The notes below the pieces were generated by a model. It did not search any database and had not been told where the DNA came from. It worked only from the letters and a program-made list of their open reading frames with translations. Shown here one piece after another: positions 1-10,064 of a DNA stretch of 64,000 bases. Each line of letters begins with the position of its first letter. Position 1 is the stretch's first letter. Source of the stretch: Hygrophila difformis (lineage: Eukaryota > Streptophyta > Magnoliopsida > Lamiales > Acanthaceae); NCBI GenBank assembly GCA_030278955.1, contig JAOANR010000001.1, positions 41,938,890-42,002,889 of the forward strand. The letters run 5' to 3'. The position numbers were made by a program, and so were the translations under genes.

Positions 1-804
1 GCTTTTCACCCGATGACGGATGGACAAACAGAAAGGACAATCCAAACACTGGAGGACATGCTGAGAGCATGCGTTCTTGAATTTAAAGGAAGTTGGGAAA
101 GGCATCTACCTTTGATAGAGTTCTCTTACAATAACAGCTATCATGCTAGTATAGGTATGGCACCGTTTGAGGCACTCTATGGACGCAAGTGCCAAAGCCC
201 ATTATGTTGGGAAAAATGTGATAATTCTATTGTGGTTGGGCCGCAACTCATTGAAGACATGACCCAAAAGATCAAGATGATCCAAGGGAAAATGAAGGCA
301 GCACAAGATCGACAGAAAAGTTATGCCGATGTTAGGCGACAAGACCTAAAATTTCAAGTTGGAGATAAGGTTATGCTGAAAATATCACCTATGAAAGGAG
401 TGACGCGTTTTGGAAAGCGAGGAAAGTTAAGTCCTCGATATATTGGACCGTATGACATTCTGGAACGAGTCGGAACCCTGGCATACAAACTAGCCCTACC
501 GCCACAACTATCTCGAGTGCACAATGTGTTCCATGTTTCACAGTTAAAGAAATATGTGCGTGACCCAACCCATGTACTTCAACAGGAAGTAATTGAACTC
601 AAAGAAGATCTAACTTATGAAGAGTATCCAATCCAAATACTCGATATCAAAGAAAGAACGACAAGGAACAAGACCACCCGGATTGTTAAAGTACTTTGGT
701 CCAATCATGGTACGGAAGAAGCAACATGGGAACTAGAGGATGATATGAAGCAACGCTACCCCAATCTCTTTTTAAACGACCAAATAACAGTTATGGGGAC
801 ATAA
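1..804 (+). CDS. Gypsy polyprotein, C-terminal part (integrase end plus chromodomain), 5' incomplete
   Basis: The frame is open from base 1 to a TAA at 802-804, so this is the end of a longer pol gene cut by the window edge. The start of the visible part ([15 protein letters not shown]) holds the last glutamate of the DDE integrase core. After it come the conserved [20 protein letters not shown] segment, a GPY/F module ([12 protein letters not shown], about nt 437-472) and a C-terminal chromodomain with aromatic residues in VLWSNH and ATWELE. In this family integrase inserts the cDNA and the chromodomain is thought to steer it to heterochromatin. No stop or frameshift is seen in the visible 268 codons. 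The parallel region of element B (3876-5891) is closely similar. Confidence 0.93.
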   Translation, partial: AFHPMTDGQTERTIQTLEDMLRACVLEFKGSWERHLPLIEFSYNNSYHASIGMAPFEALYGRKCQSPLCWEKCDNSIVVGPQLIEDMTQKIKMIQGKMKAAQDRQKSYADVRRQDLKFQVGDKVMLKISPMKGVTRFGKRGKLSPRYIGPYDILERVGTLAYKLALPPQLSRVHNVFHVSQLKKYVRDPTHVLQQEVIELKEDLTYEEYPIQILDIKERTTRNKTTRIVKVLWSNHGTEEATWELEDDMKQRYPNLFLNDQITVMGT

Positions 805-981
805 CTGTAGGCTTAAGGGGAGGAGGATGAAACCACCCGACACAATCTTGATAGGGTATGTTCAAAATCTCCTATTTTTTTTCTTTTCCATTAATTTTTA
901 TCTTATATTCCGCATATTAGATTGCCATAGTATTTTTCATTAAAACTTCGAGGACGAAGTTGATTCTTAAGGAGGGTGGAT

Positions 982-2716
982 TGTAATACCATAGAAATTA
1001 CCCGAAATAATTGTAATACACTAAAGAGACTTTTATTAAATATTTAATCACTTGCTTAAAGAATTAGTATATTGTTTTTTTCTACAAAACAACACTTGAA
1101 AAACTATATATGTAAGTTTGTCTTTTCCAAAAGAAATATGAATTTCAATATCAAAGGTAATAGAATTATATAGTTTTTAAATCTATTGTTTAAATTATAT
1201 ATATAAGTTTTTATATATATACACATTGGTCTTGAAAATTTTTATGAGGATAGTATGTGAATATTTTAAGTACTTTGGTATTCATTATGGAATAAATTTT
1301 TATAAAAATAAAAGTATGAGTTTTTATGTGAATCTATGAGAATTAACTTTTATATATAAGAAAATATATTCATAGATTATAATTTTTATTTGATGATGAC
1401 ATGAAGACTTTGTGGTTTGAGTATTGTTATGAATAAAATAAAACCATGCAAGTATATTATTATTATCTTTTTGAAAGCACATTAATATAAATACAATACT
1501 TGAAATAAATAAATAAATATTATATTATCATATCCAACTCATTGAGTATAAATGCATGCCACTAAATAATGGCAAGAATAATGATTTTTCTAGACAAGCT
1601 AATACTTCAATCATTTTCATGATACACTACTTACACAAATATAAGGTTAAAAAGCAATTGCAAGAAATTTTCTTCCTAAACAAATAGATGAAAAATCAAC
1701 ATGATTAACAAGTGTCTTGGATGAATGGCTAGCAAAGAAAGGTGATCAATTATCTCTTGAACCCACCAAGATTAATAGCCTCCATAATAGGCAAACCATT
1801 ATGTTAATAGACAACATGATTGACAAAATTAATAGCCTCCCAAATTAATAGCCTCTTTGTTAGGCTATAAGGACCAAATGAGTGGATACAAATACTCTAA
1901 CTATTATTGCTCGAGACACACTTAATTGGATGATTGGTGAGGTTGTAATCACTCTCACAATGTGTCATGTTCAATTGTTCAAATCTTAGCCTATAAATAG
2001 AGGGAGTTTCTAGCCTTCAAACACACCAATCTCATCCATCTCATTAGCCAAATTCACTACCCATTTTATTCTTCAAAGTTCTCCCACATAGTGAGCATAT
2101 CTTAAGGATTGTGGAGTCTTGTAGGCTTGGCAACCTTCATCATTCTAAGAGTTCTAATTCTTCTCAACACTTGGTTAGTAAGATATCATCCTTGAAACTT
2201 GTATCTTAGATATCTAAATCTTTTATTTTTATACTATAAATTGATTTCCCTCTATTTGTCGAATTTCAGCGAAACCCGTAATTTGTGGTGCGAATCTTGT
2301 GTTATAACGGCCATTATCTTTGAATCTCCTTGGTCTTATACATCTATTCTATATTGGAGCTGACATGTGAACTGCATCTCATGACATGAGCATTTGGGGA
2401 TGGGATTACCTTTCATCAAAAAGATTGTTGCTTTAAAGAACCACGTACTTTTAATTATTAATGTCTTATATATTGCCTTTAGTTTATGCTTCCGCGTGAG
2501 AAAGAACAATGGCTTTGGTATTAAGTACTTTAAATTTTCTTATGACTATATTTTATAAAATTGGCAATAATTTTTAAAGTCCATATTACAAAAATTTATA
2601 TGTGAAGATATTTAGCCGTAGCACTTGTCAATTAAGTTAGCCAAAGGGCGAGCCTGACTGACAAGTGTGGCGGTAACATTCTGAAACCTTATGAGGATGA
2701 ATTTCGGGGTGTTACA
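982..2716 (+). repeat. 3' LTR of element A
   Basis: The LTR starts TGTAATACC at 982, directly after a purine tract (AAGGAGGGTGGA, 969-980), and ends GGGTGTTACA at 2716, giving 1735 bp with TG...CA ends. A TATAAATA at 1992-1999 is the likely promoter TATA box. The sequence after 2716 is LTR sequence of element B. The 5' LTR is outside the window, so the boundaries rest on the terminal motifs and on the paralogous empty site at 16931. Confidence 0.85.
1992..1999 (+). promoter_or_regulatory. TATA box in the LTR of element A
   Basis: TATAAATA within CCTATAAATAGAGGG is a canonical plant LTR TATA box placed in the second half of the LTR, with about 720 bp of LTR downstream. Function is inferred from sequence only. 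Confidence 0.6.
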
Positions 2717-3632
2717 GTTTCGAACGTTTTAATTCCTCCCAAAACCATGTAAGAGTTACCTTACTGATTTGTGAACGTCCGGGATGTCTATTTCGAAGGC
2801 GTGGCTTCCAGTTCACCGTTTCTCCTCTCCGTTCGTCGGGTTCCTCGTTCTATATCCGATTCGGGGTGTAAAGAGAAGAGAAACGAGGTTAGAATCCATT
2901 TTCGGATTGAAACGAACAAGGATTATTCAGACTAGGGCTTACCACACGTTGTAGATCTCCCGATTTTCGTCCAACAGCCGCTGTCTCGGTCTTTTGGTGC
3001 CTCCGTTGACTCTGGGATTATGACTTTTGTGTATAGAGAGTATCGTCGGGTTTTGAAAAAGGGTTTAGGGCTTCCGAGGGGGTTTATTTATAGATAGCTA
3101 AGACCTAGGGCGTCTAAAATCTGACCCTAAGGGTCTTGAGTCGAGAGACGTTCAACCGAAAGTCGAAAAATCCGCGTTCGGGCGAGAGATTCACGCAACG
3201 GGCGAATCTGTCTTCTGGCGCGGGGTTGGCGCGCCTTTCCCCATATTAGCGCGCGGCCAGCGCGCGGCTAACGCCTGGACTTCGGTCCGGGCTGGTCGTG
3301 CGATCCGTCGTGCTTTTCCGCCTCTCTTTCGGGTTTCTATCCCTCTATGCTCTCGGATTCCAATTTCCGGATTCTCTTCGGGTTCCTATTTCGTGTCATT
3401 ATTTCTTCCGGATCTAAATTTACGTTTTGGCTCGAATTCTCGAGTTCATTTATATCGGGTTCCCGTGTAACGACTTATTTAACGTTAATTTCTTTTGTTT
3501 AATTAAATCTCTTTTAATTAATTTCATTTCTCAGATCTTCTATATTTATTTATTTAATGAATTTACTGATTTATTTGTTTATTTATTTATTTATTATATT
3601 TATTTTATGTTGCAAAATTCTCGGGTATTACA
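2717..3632 (-). repeat. Left (3') LTR of element B, partial
   Basis: This 916-bp segment is nearly identical to 16931-17835, the end of the right LTR, and ends with GGGTATTACA at 3632. Its other end is broken by element A. The right copy lacks an 11-bp unit within the GCGCGCGG repeats near 3250, consistent with a slippage deletion. The minus-strand TATAAAT at 3092-3086 is intact here. Confidence 0.9.
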
Positions 3633-3650
3633 GTCTACCCTCCTTAAGAA
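3633..3650 (-). promoter_or_regulatory. Polypurine tract of element B
   Basis: On the minus strand the bases before the 3' LTR read CTTAAGGAGGGTAGAC, closely matching the AAGGAGGGTGGA tract of element A in the same position. This is the expected primer for plus-strand DNA synthesis. Confidence 0.7.
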
Positions 3651-3875
3651 TCAACTTCGTCCCCGAAGTTGTGTTTCGGCTTTTCTCGTGCTAAGGTCTT
3701 TTGTTTATTCTATTATTTTGTGACTGAACTTAGAATTAAGACTTCTAAGCTGCCTACGTACCCGGTGAAGGGATCAAGTCATGACGTAATTCAAAACAAT
3801 TTGAATTTGTTTGTTTGATTACAAGAATGTATGAAAAATACACGGTATGACATCCTCTCTCCCTTAAGATTGCAG

Positions 3876-5905
3876 TTATGTCCCCATAACTGTGACGGTG
3901 TCAGTTTGGAACAGTGTCGGATAGCGTTCTCTCATGTCGGATTCTACTTCCCAAGTTGCCGTCTCACTTTTGTGGTTCGACCAAAGAACCTTGATCATTT
4001 TGACGGTTTTGTTCCTCGTTACTCGTTCCTTAGTGTCGAGAATACGCACTGGGACTTCTTCATAAGTCAAATCTTCATCGAGTTCGATTATTTCGGCTTG
4101 AAGGACATGTGTCGGGTCCGGCACATACTTCTTTAGTTGTGAGACATGGAAGACATTATGAACTCGATCTAATTGTGGCGGTAAAGCCAATCGGTAAGCT
4201 AGAGTTCAGACTCGTTCTAGAATTTCGTAAGGTCCTATATATCGAGGACTTAACTTTCCTCGCTTGCCAAAGCGCATCACCCCCTTCATGGGTGATATCT
4301 TTAGCATGACCCTATCTCCCACTTGAAATTCTAGGTCTCGTCGTCTCACGTCGGCATAACTCTTTTGACGGTCTTGAGCGGCTTTTATTTTCCCTTGAAT
4401 CACTTTGATTTGTTGAGCCATGTCTTCGATAAGTTGTGGTCCCACTACCACCGACTTATCGTTTTCTTCCCAGCTCAACGGGCTTCGGCACTTTCGTCCG
4501 TACAACGCCTCGAAAGGTGCCATGCCAATGCTAGCATGGTAGCTATTATTATAAGAGAATTCGATTAAGGGTAAATGGGATTCCCAATTTCCCTTAAATT
4601 CCAACACGCATGCTCTCAGCATGTCTTCTAGTGTTTGGATTGTTCTCTCGGTTTGACCATCCGTCATCGGGTGGAATGCGGTGCTCATTTTGATTTGAGT
4701 ACCGAGAGCTTTTTGTAACTCCGTCCAGAAATGAGAGACAAATCTATTGTCTCTATCGGAAATGATATCATGTAGTACTCCATGTCGTCGTACCACATTA
4801 TCAATGTAGGCTCGGGCCAATTGGTCCATAGTCCACGTGTCCTTCATTGGGATAAATATGGCTGTGTTCGTTAGCCTATCCACAATCACCCAAATCTTGT
4901 TCATGCCTTTAGGTGATCGGGGTAATCCCGAGACAAAGTCCATCGAGATGCTATCCCACTTCCAACTTGGAATCTCTAGTGGTTGCATCAATCCTAAGGG
5001 TTTATGTCGCACTGCCTTAACCTTTTGGCAAGTGAGACATTTCGCTACGAAGTTTGCCACTTCCTTCTTCATTCCCGGCCACCAATAGATCTTCTTCAGA
5101 TCTTTGTATAGCTTGTCACCTCCGGGATGTACGGAATATGGCGTGTTGTGCCCTTCTTCCATCAACTTTTGTTTCAATTCGGCACACTTAAGGGGCACGC
5201 ACCATCTCCCTTTGAAGCGAATGCTTCCATCCTCGTGGATAGCAAATCCTATTGCCTTTCCTTCGGCAATATACCCCCTTATCTTCTCGAGTTTCGCGTC
5301 GCCCGGTTGAGCGAGTCGAATCTCGTCCAATATTGGAGTTTCTACGACCATGGCGTTGATCGTTTCACTCACTGTGCAAGGATGCACAAGTTCTAACTCC
5401 AATCTTGCTAACTCCATGTACAATGCCGGCGGAATTACCAACGAGTTTGTTACGTGTTGGGTTTTCCGACTTAGGGCATCGGCTACCACATTCGCCTTCC
5501 CTTCGTGGTATGCTATCTCTAAATCGTAGTCTTTAATAAGTTCCAACCACCTTCGCTGTCTCAAATTCAACTCCTTCTGAGTGAATATATATTTCAAGCT
5601 CTTGTGGTCGGTGAATATTCGACACTTCCGCCCATAAAGATAATGTCTCCATATCTTTAGAGCGAAAACGACCGCTGCCAACTCCAGGTCATGTGTCGGA
5701 TAATTCTCCTCGTGAGGTTTTAGTTGGCGTGATGCATATGCTACGACTCTCGAGTCTTGCATCAAGACACAACCTAAACCTTCCTTCAAAGCATCGCTAT
5801 AAACTTCGAAGTCACCATTCTCTGATGGTAGTGTTAATACGGGTGTGGTTGTGAGTCGTTTCTTAAGCTTTTGAAACGCAGTCTCACACACCTCAGTCCA
5901 CTCGA
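3876..5905 (-). pseudogene. Gypsy pol remnant: RNase H, integrase, chromodomain (one nonsense codon, 5' truncated)
   Basis: Read on the minus strand, the frame enters at about 5905 in the linker before RNase H ([17 protein letters not shown]) and has no upstream RT. RNase H residues are seen around [10 protein letters not shown] and TDHKSLKYI. Next come the integrase zinc finger ([10 protein letters not shown]), the DDE core ([22 protein letters not shown]), GPY/F (YIGPYEI) and a chromodomain ending at 3876. A single in-frame TGA at 4206-4208 separates GPY/F from the chromodomain; the blocks on either side share the frame. Element A has a glycine codon there. The protein is therefore inactive as it stands, but decay is light. 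The sharp loss of homology near 5906 marks a structural breakpoint. Confidence 0.9.
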
Positions 5906-5912
5906 GTAGTGT

Positions 5913-6180
5913 GGAGTAGCGGAGGGAAAAAGAATAAAAAGAAAATCGAAAAAGAAAATAATTTTTTTTTTAATTTTCGTGACCCGCGCGGGGTCCGCGC
6001 GCTAAAGGGGGGTTCAGCGCGCAGGGACCGCGCGGTTACAGCAGGGTGTGTAAATTGGGCTCGCGCGGGGGCGCGAGCCATTTCACCCCCTTCACTTCCG
6101 AAATCCCTCCTCACTTTCTCTCAATTTCGTTCTTCCGTGCTCGGATTTTCCCGGTTTCGACTTCGATTTTTCTTTGTAAG
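5913..6180 (+). promoter_or_regulatory. GC-rich leader and presumed first exon of the antisense gene in element B
   Basis: Positions 5975-6070 are strongly GC-rich, with repeated GCGCG blocks in otherwise AT-rich surroundings. A C/T-rich stretch follows and ends in TTTGTAAG at 6180, directly before GTATGT. This looks like a promoter and untranslated first exon for the plus-strand gene starting at 6807. Similar GCGCGC blocks occur in element B's LTR at about 3218-3275. No clear TATA box was found. The assignment is inference from composition and the splice-like junction. Confidence 0.4.
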
Positions 6181-6805
6181 GTATGTATCTCCTATTTTCA
6201 CTTGCCAATTTCAATTTTTATGCCTTGATTTGTTAGAATTTGGGTGAATTGTGAAATTAGGGTTTTGGCATGTAAATTGGGGATTTGTAATTTTCGGCTT
6301 AATTCTTGCGAATTAGTGAGTTTATGTAGTACTTTGGTGCCATTTCTATTGTTTAGGAAGTATTGGTACGAATATATATACCTAAGTTGTGGAATTTCTT
6401 GCTAGAATTTGGATTTTTAGGGAAACTATGAAATTTCCGATTTTGTTGGTGTTATTGGTGTAAAAGTGGTTTCGTTGGTGTTGTTTGTTGACACTTGTGA
6501 TTATGATTCGTTGTTCAAGTAATTGTTTGGTTTTGTGGTTAATTGCCATGTGTTTACAAGCAAATTTTGAACTTAATTTATTGCGCACATAAGGTGTTCG
6601 ACGAAATGCCACAATGGGTTTTTGAATTTGTTTGGGCACATTCCTTGGTTTGATTCTCTTCCAATATGTATTGATAAACTATTGGGTCTGAATCCCTCCT
6701 AGATTTTCCCCGTTGGAACTTTATATTTATGATGTCTTTATGTATTTTTGCTGGTGATTTAATGTGTTGAAAATTAGCCTTACCATTGATATTGGGTGTT
6801 CGCAG
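6181..6805 (+). other. Predicted intron in the 5' leader of the antisense gene
   Basis: AAG|GTATGT at 6181 and TTCGCAG|G at 6805 form a good GT-AG pair. The interval is T-rich and lacks coding signal, as expected for a plant intron, and the first ATG after the acceptor (6807) is in frame with the long ORF. The intron is about 625 bp. No RNA evidence is available here. Confidence 0.5.
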
Positions 6806-6806
6806 G

Positions 6807-8141
6807 ATGTTGCTTTTCATGTGGTTCATCTTGGCGTTCCTTATGGTCCTTCCGGGGGCCAAGAGACGGGCTACTCGACGTGATGCAGCCGGCCCTAGCA
6901 CTGCCGCTCCGGTGATGTCGGATAGTGACGACAGTGACGACAGTGAGTCCGAGGAGGACGAGGAGCGGGAGCCGAGGCTCAGGGGTCTCCCTGACGAGGT
7001 GCGTCCTCACCGGCATGATAGGTTCCGTTTCTTGACGATGGCCGCCCAGGACTTCTATTTCGACGAGCTTCGTCGAAATAGGGCTTATGTTCCCGAGCGA
7101 GGCTTGTTCCCCGATCATATGGGCGATGACCGGATCAGTGAAGTTTTGGGGCATCTCCAGTGGACCGGTCTTGCACATCATCCCGAGGGCGTTGCCTCCG
7201 GCTATCTAGCCATGGAGGTTATCGCCAACATCAGCGGTCTTGGGGTAGACGACGACCTTTCTCGAGTCTGGGTTCGTGGTCACTACTTAGACTTCAGTGC
7301 TCGGGCGATCAACATCTATTTCGGCCTTTCAGATGATGGCGCGTTCCGACCACAGCCAGAGGGTCGGGTTTATGCTCCTACCTGGGGTGTCTTGTGTACC
7401 GAGGTACCCCCGCGGACTGGGTACCCCCACGAGTTGCGACTGACGTCTTTGGATGCTCCTTGGCGTGTACTTGCTCAGCTTTGGTTAGGACGCATCCGGC
7501 CGATCACCCGGAGTCATATCGTCATAGATCATGTCTTTGAGACTATTTGCTTTATCGCACGGGGCGGTAGGGTAAATGTGGGCGCTTGCATTGCAGACAA
7601 CTTGAGGGGTTTACGACGGGGGCGAGGGAGTAGGGTGATCACTCACGCACACCTCATTTGTGGGCTATGCGCTGCCCAGGGGATCCGTACGTCTCCCGAG
7701 ACGGACCCCTATCCTTTAGCTCCAGGTGAGCACTACCGTGTTCCGTCTTATGCCGCCCGGCGCAGTACTTTGCGTCGTGGAGCGCCTCGGGCTATACTGC
7801 GCCCGCAGCCTGAGGATGGTGGTTTGATTTTAGTTGTCCCTCCAGAGCAGCCACCTCCTCCTCCTGTGGTTCCACAGCAGGGTGTGGTTCCACCGCAGGG
7901 TCAGGGCATGACGCAGATGCTCCAGATGATGCAGGAGATGCGTATTAGTATGGATGCCGGGTTTGCAGTTGGGCAGGCTCGCTACGACGCCTTGGATGCT
8001 AGGATAGATCTCTATCAGGATTGTATGGACACGCTCACTGTGAGACAGGCGGAGCAGCAGGCCACCATGACTGACATGTATGCCTACATGCGTCAGATGG
8101 ATGACTACATGCGTCGCCAGTTCCCTCCTCCTGATCAGTGA
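6807..8141 (+). CDS. Antisense ORF with 'putative plant transposon protein' domain (PF20167-like)
   Basis: This 444-codon frame lies opposite to element B. I chose Met at 6807 because it follows the predicted splice acceptor; upstream in-frame codons would be intronic. The N-terminus is hydrophobic (MLLFMWFILAFLMVLPG), then basic, then acidic (DSDDSDDSESEEDEE, about residues 39-53). Residues about 72-285 match the pattern of a domain common in plant transposon-associated proteins: RFLTMAAQDFYFDEL, VPERG, VRGHYLDFSARAINIYFGL, LARLW-type block, and THAHLICGLCAAQGI. A proline-rich spacer and a Met/Gln-rich, probably coiled tail follow. Function is unknown. A later Met (about 6915) could be the real start, which would drop the hydrophobic segment. 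No stop or frameshift interrupts it, unlike the pol gene on the other strand. Confidence 0.75.
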   Translation: MLLFMWFILAFLMVLPGAKRRATRRDAAGPSTAAPVMSDSDDSDDSESEEDEEREPRLRGLPDEVRPHRHDRFRFLTMAAQDFYFDELRRNRAYVPERGLFPDHMGDDRISEVLGHLQWTGLAHHPEGVASGYLAMEVIANISGLGVDDDLSRVWVRGHYLDFSARAINIYFGLSDDGAFRPQPEGRVYAPTWGVLCTEVPPRTGYPHELRLTSLDAPWRVLAQLWLGRIRPITRSHIVIDHVFETICFIARGGRVNVGACIADNLRGLRRGRGSRVITHAHLICGLCAAQGIRTSPETDPYPLAPGEHYRVPSYAARRSTLRRGAPRAILRPQPEDGGLILVVPPEQPPPPPVVPQQGVVPPQGQGMTQMLQMMQEMRISMDAGFAVGQARYDALDARIDLYQDCMDTLTVRQAEQQATMTDMYAYMRQMDDYMRRQFPPPDQ

Positions 8142-8465
8142 CTTTATTTTTCCCGTTTTATGTTTCCTTCTAGACTTGTGTCAGAAGCGGCTGGTTTAGT
8201 GTTTCCCATTTGTGTTTTCAGTTAGACTTGGTTTGGTATTTCTCTTAGGAGGTAGTACTGTGACGTTCCTATGATTCTGTGTATGTCTCTGTTATGCACT
8301 GCATGGTTTGATGCATCGTGTGTTTTTATGATTCCAAGTTTTTTTTTTTTTGGCTAAGGATTTCTAAAAAAATCAACTCGCATTTTATTCCTTTACAAGA
8401 AATTTAATACAAGTAATAGGATGCGCAAAATAACTGTACTATCTAAGACAAAGTATCTAAATGAT
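8142..8465. other. Gap between the antisense gene and the gag-position ORF
   Basis: This is T-rich sequence that could serve as the 3' UTR of the plus-strand gene, ending near a T run at 8340-8352. I see no coding signal or poly(A) signal that I would assert. Confidence 0.4.
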
Positions 8466-9050
8466 CTATGCACCCTTTGGCAGAGTAGTGGAATCTTCCA
8501 TTGGATCATCCTCATCAGAGACTTGGCCGGTGCCCAAGGGTCCATGAAACACGGGGGATGGTGGATCGACGGCTTCCGAAACTGGTTCCGGTGACTCCTC
8601 CAGATGGCTCCCCACGGGGCTCGGGTTCGGCGACGGGCGGACCATGTGGGGCCAGAGTCCAAGGGTTCCGTAGCGTCCATGGATAAGGCCGGATGGGCTC
8701 TCTACTGGGGGTGTTGGGCTTCGTGGTCCCATCAAATGGTCTTCCACCGGGCTATATGGTACTACTATGTCAGTGAGGTCAAGCAGGTCCGTCCCTAGAT
8801 CCTCGACTCTATCTATCACAGCATCGTCCGTTCGGTGAGTTTTTGCACTTGAGTTTCTAAGTCTTTTATGCGATCTTGATCAGCGGCTCTCAAATTCAGG
8901 AAGTGCTGGAGGTCAGCTTCCCTTAAGTCTCCCATTTGGTGCAGATTTGCCTCCAAGTGAGCTATACGATTTTTCATTTGTTGTATGTTGGGTGTCAAGG
9001 TGAGCGTTCATCATTTTGATCATCAACTGCATCATGTCTTGACTAGCCAT
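8466..9050 (-). pseudogene. Broken coiled-coil ORF in the gag position of element B
   Basis: On the minus strand an ATG at 9050-9048 opens MASQDMMQLMIKMMNAHL. A one-base frame change near 9000 leads into a heptad-rich block (IQQMKNRIAHLEANLHQM...LETQVQKLTERTML) ending with TGA at 8818-8816. An overlapping frame continues as an acidic, proline-rich tail (VSDEDDPMEDST) to 8466. Position after the leader and before pol suggests a shortened gag-like or accessory protein, but I see no gag core, zinc knuckle or protease. Function is unknown. Joining the three blocks into one ancestral protein is inference from their order and spacing. Confidence 0.45.
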
Positions 9051-9064
9051 CTAGCGCAAGCAAA

Positions 9065-9260
9065 AGATCTAAGTTAATTTTCGCCAAGATTCTAAGTTCA
9101 ATTCGACAAGATTCTAAGTTCAATTTTTGCCAAGATTCTAAGTTCAATTCGACAAGATTCTAAGTTTAATTTTTGCCAAGATTCTAAGTTCAACTCGCCA
9201 AGATTCTAAGTTCAAATTTTGCCAAGATTCTAAGTTCAATTCGCCAAGATTCTAGTTCAT
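9065..9260. repeat. Short tandem repeat in the leader of element B
   Basis: A unit of about 22-24 bp, (G/A)CAAGATTCTAAGTTCAATT, is repeated about eight times with small changes, mostly alternating -GCC and -CGA starts. It lies between the PBS region and the gag-position ORF. Just beyond it (about 9410-9488) is a second AT-rich repeat built on GTTTAAAAATAATA. Confidence 0.85.
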
Positions 9261-9492
9261 AGGAGAGATGCGATATGCAAATGCAAATGATGATCCCCCC
9301 CCAAAAAAAATAATTTAATGCACTGTATATATTTTTTCCATGGGTTTTAAAATATAAATTTTCCATGGAAATCATACTTTAAAATTTAAAATAATAGTCA
9401 AAATATTAATAGTAGTTTAAAAATAATAAGGGTTTAAAAATAATAGTTTAAAAATAATAACGGTTTGAAAATAATACTTTAAAAATAGTCGG

Positions 9493-9501
9493 GCTCTGAT
9501 A
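9493..9501 (-). promoter_or_regulatory. Primer binding site of element B (initiator-Met tRNA type)
   Basis: Read on the minus strand the sequence next to the 5' LTR is GTTGTTATCAGAGCCC. TATCAGAGC matches the core of the common plant PBS TGGTATCAGAGC, complementary to initiator tRNA-Met. The first bases (TGG) are altered, so priming may be weakened. Confidence 0.6.
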
Positions 9502-10014
9502 ACAACTTGTAACACCCCGGTTTTTGGTCACCCAGGTCGGGATGTCACCGCCACGTTTCCCTAGTAAGACACGGTTTCTCCGAGCTTACTAAAGAGATGC
9601 AAGGCTAGGTATTGCAGTATTTAAAACATTTAAAGCATTCAAAACAGCTCATACAATATAATTCGAAAATAATAATATCATAGCGCAGCGGAAATAATAT
9701 TTAAGTATAGTATTGCAGCGGAAAATATAAACAGGGCCGACATGGCCAAAACACGGGTTAAACAGGCCCGTTCATAATATAGTCTAATGTACGAAATTAA
9801 AACAAAACAATGTTTTCCCCAAAAGTAAGGATCCCATGCATGAACGTGCTCATGTTCACTCAACATACTCTGTAAGAAAAAGGAAATGGAAATGGTTTGG
9901 TCAGCACAACTTGCTGAGTAAGTTAACACATGCATGATCGTAGGGTTTGAAAGCCATTAATTTAATAATTAAATAAAAGCATGATAATAACATAATATTC
10001 AATTTAATCTAATC

Positions 10015-10030
10015 AACTATCCAGCAGCAT
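10015..10030. repeat. LINE target-site duplication, left copy
   Basis: AACTATCCAGCAGCAT at 10015-10030 is repeated exactly at 15777-15792 on the other side of the LINE. The first AA may belong to the LINE tail in the right copy, so the duplication is 14-16 bp, typical of target-primed reverse transcription. Confidence 0.92.
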
Positions 10031-10064
10031 GAAGATATTAAATAACTTGAAAACATTGAAAACT

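Larger units (their letters stand above)
1..2716 (+). mobile_element. Element A: 3' end of a Ty3/gypsy chromovirus (Tekay/Del-like)
   Basis: The window opens inside the integrase gene of a plus-strand LTR retrotransposon and runs through its chromodomain, a purine-rich tract just before position 982, and a complete 3' LTR ending at 2716. The 5' part lies outside the window. The base after the LTR begins GTTTCGAACG, which is also found uninterrupted at 16931 in the second LTR of element B. So element A was inserted into the left LTR of element B, and GTTTC is the predicted 5-bp target duplication. The chromodomain-bearing integrase and the TGTAATACC...GGTGTTACA LTR ends point to a plant chromovirus; assignment to Tekay is inference. 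Confidence 0.9.

Noticed and set aside
3427..3723. Hydrophobic 98-codon frame, with a close parallel at 17630-17959
   Set aside because: Both are frames across the T-rich LTR ends of element B; the similarity comes from the LTR being repeated, not from a gene.
9065..9260. CRISPR-like array of regular short repeats
   Set aside because: Repeats are contiguous or nearly so, with no unique spacers, and lie in a plant retrotransposon leader.
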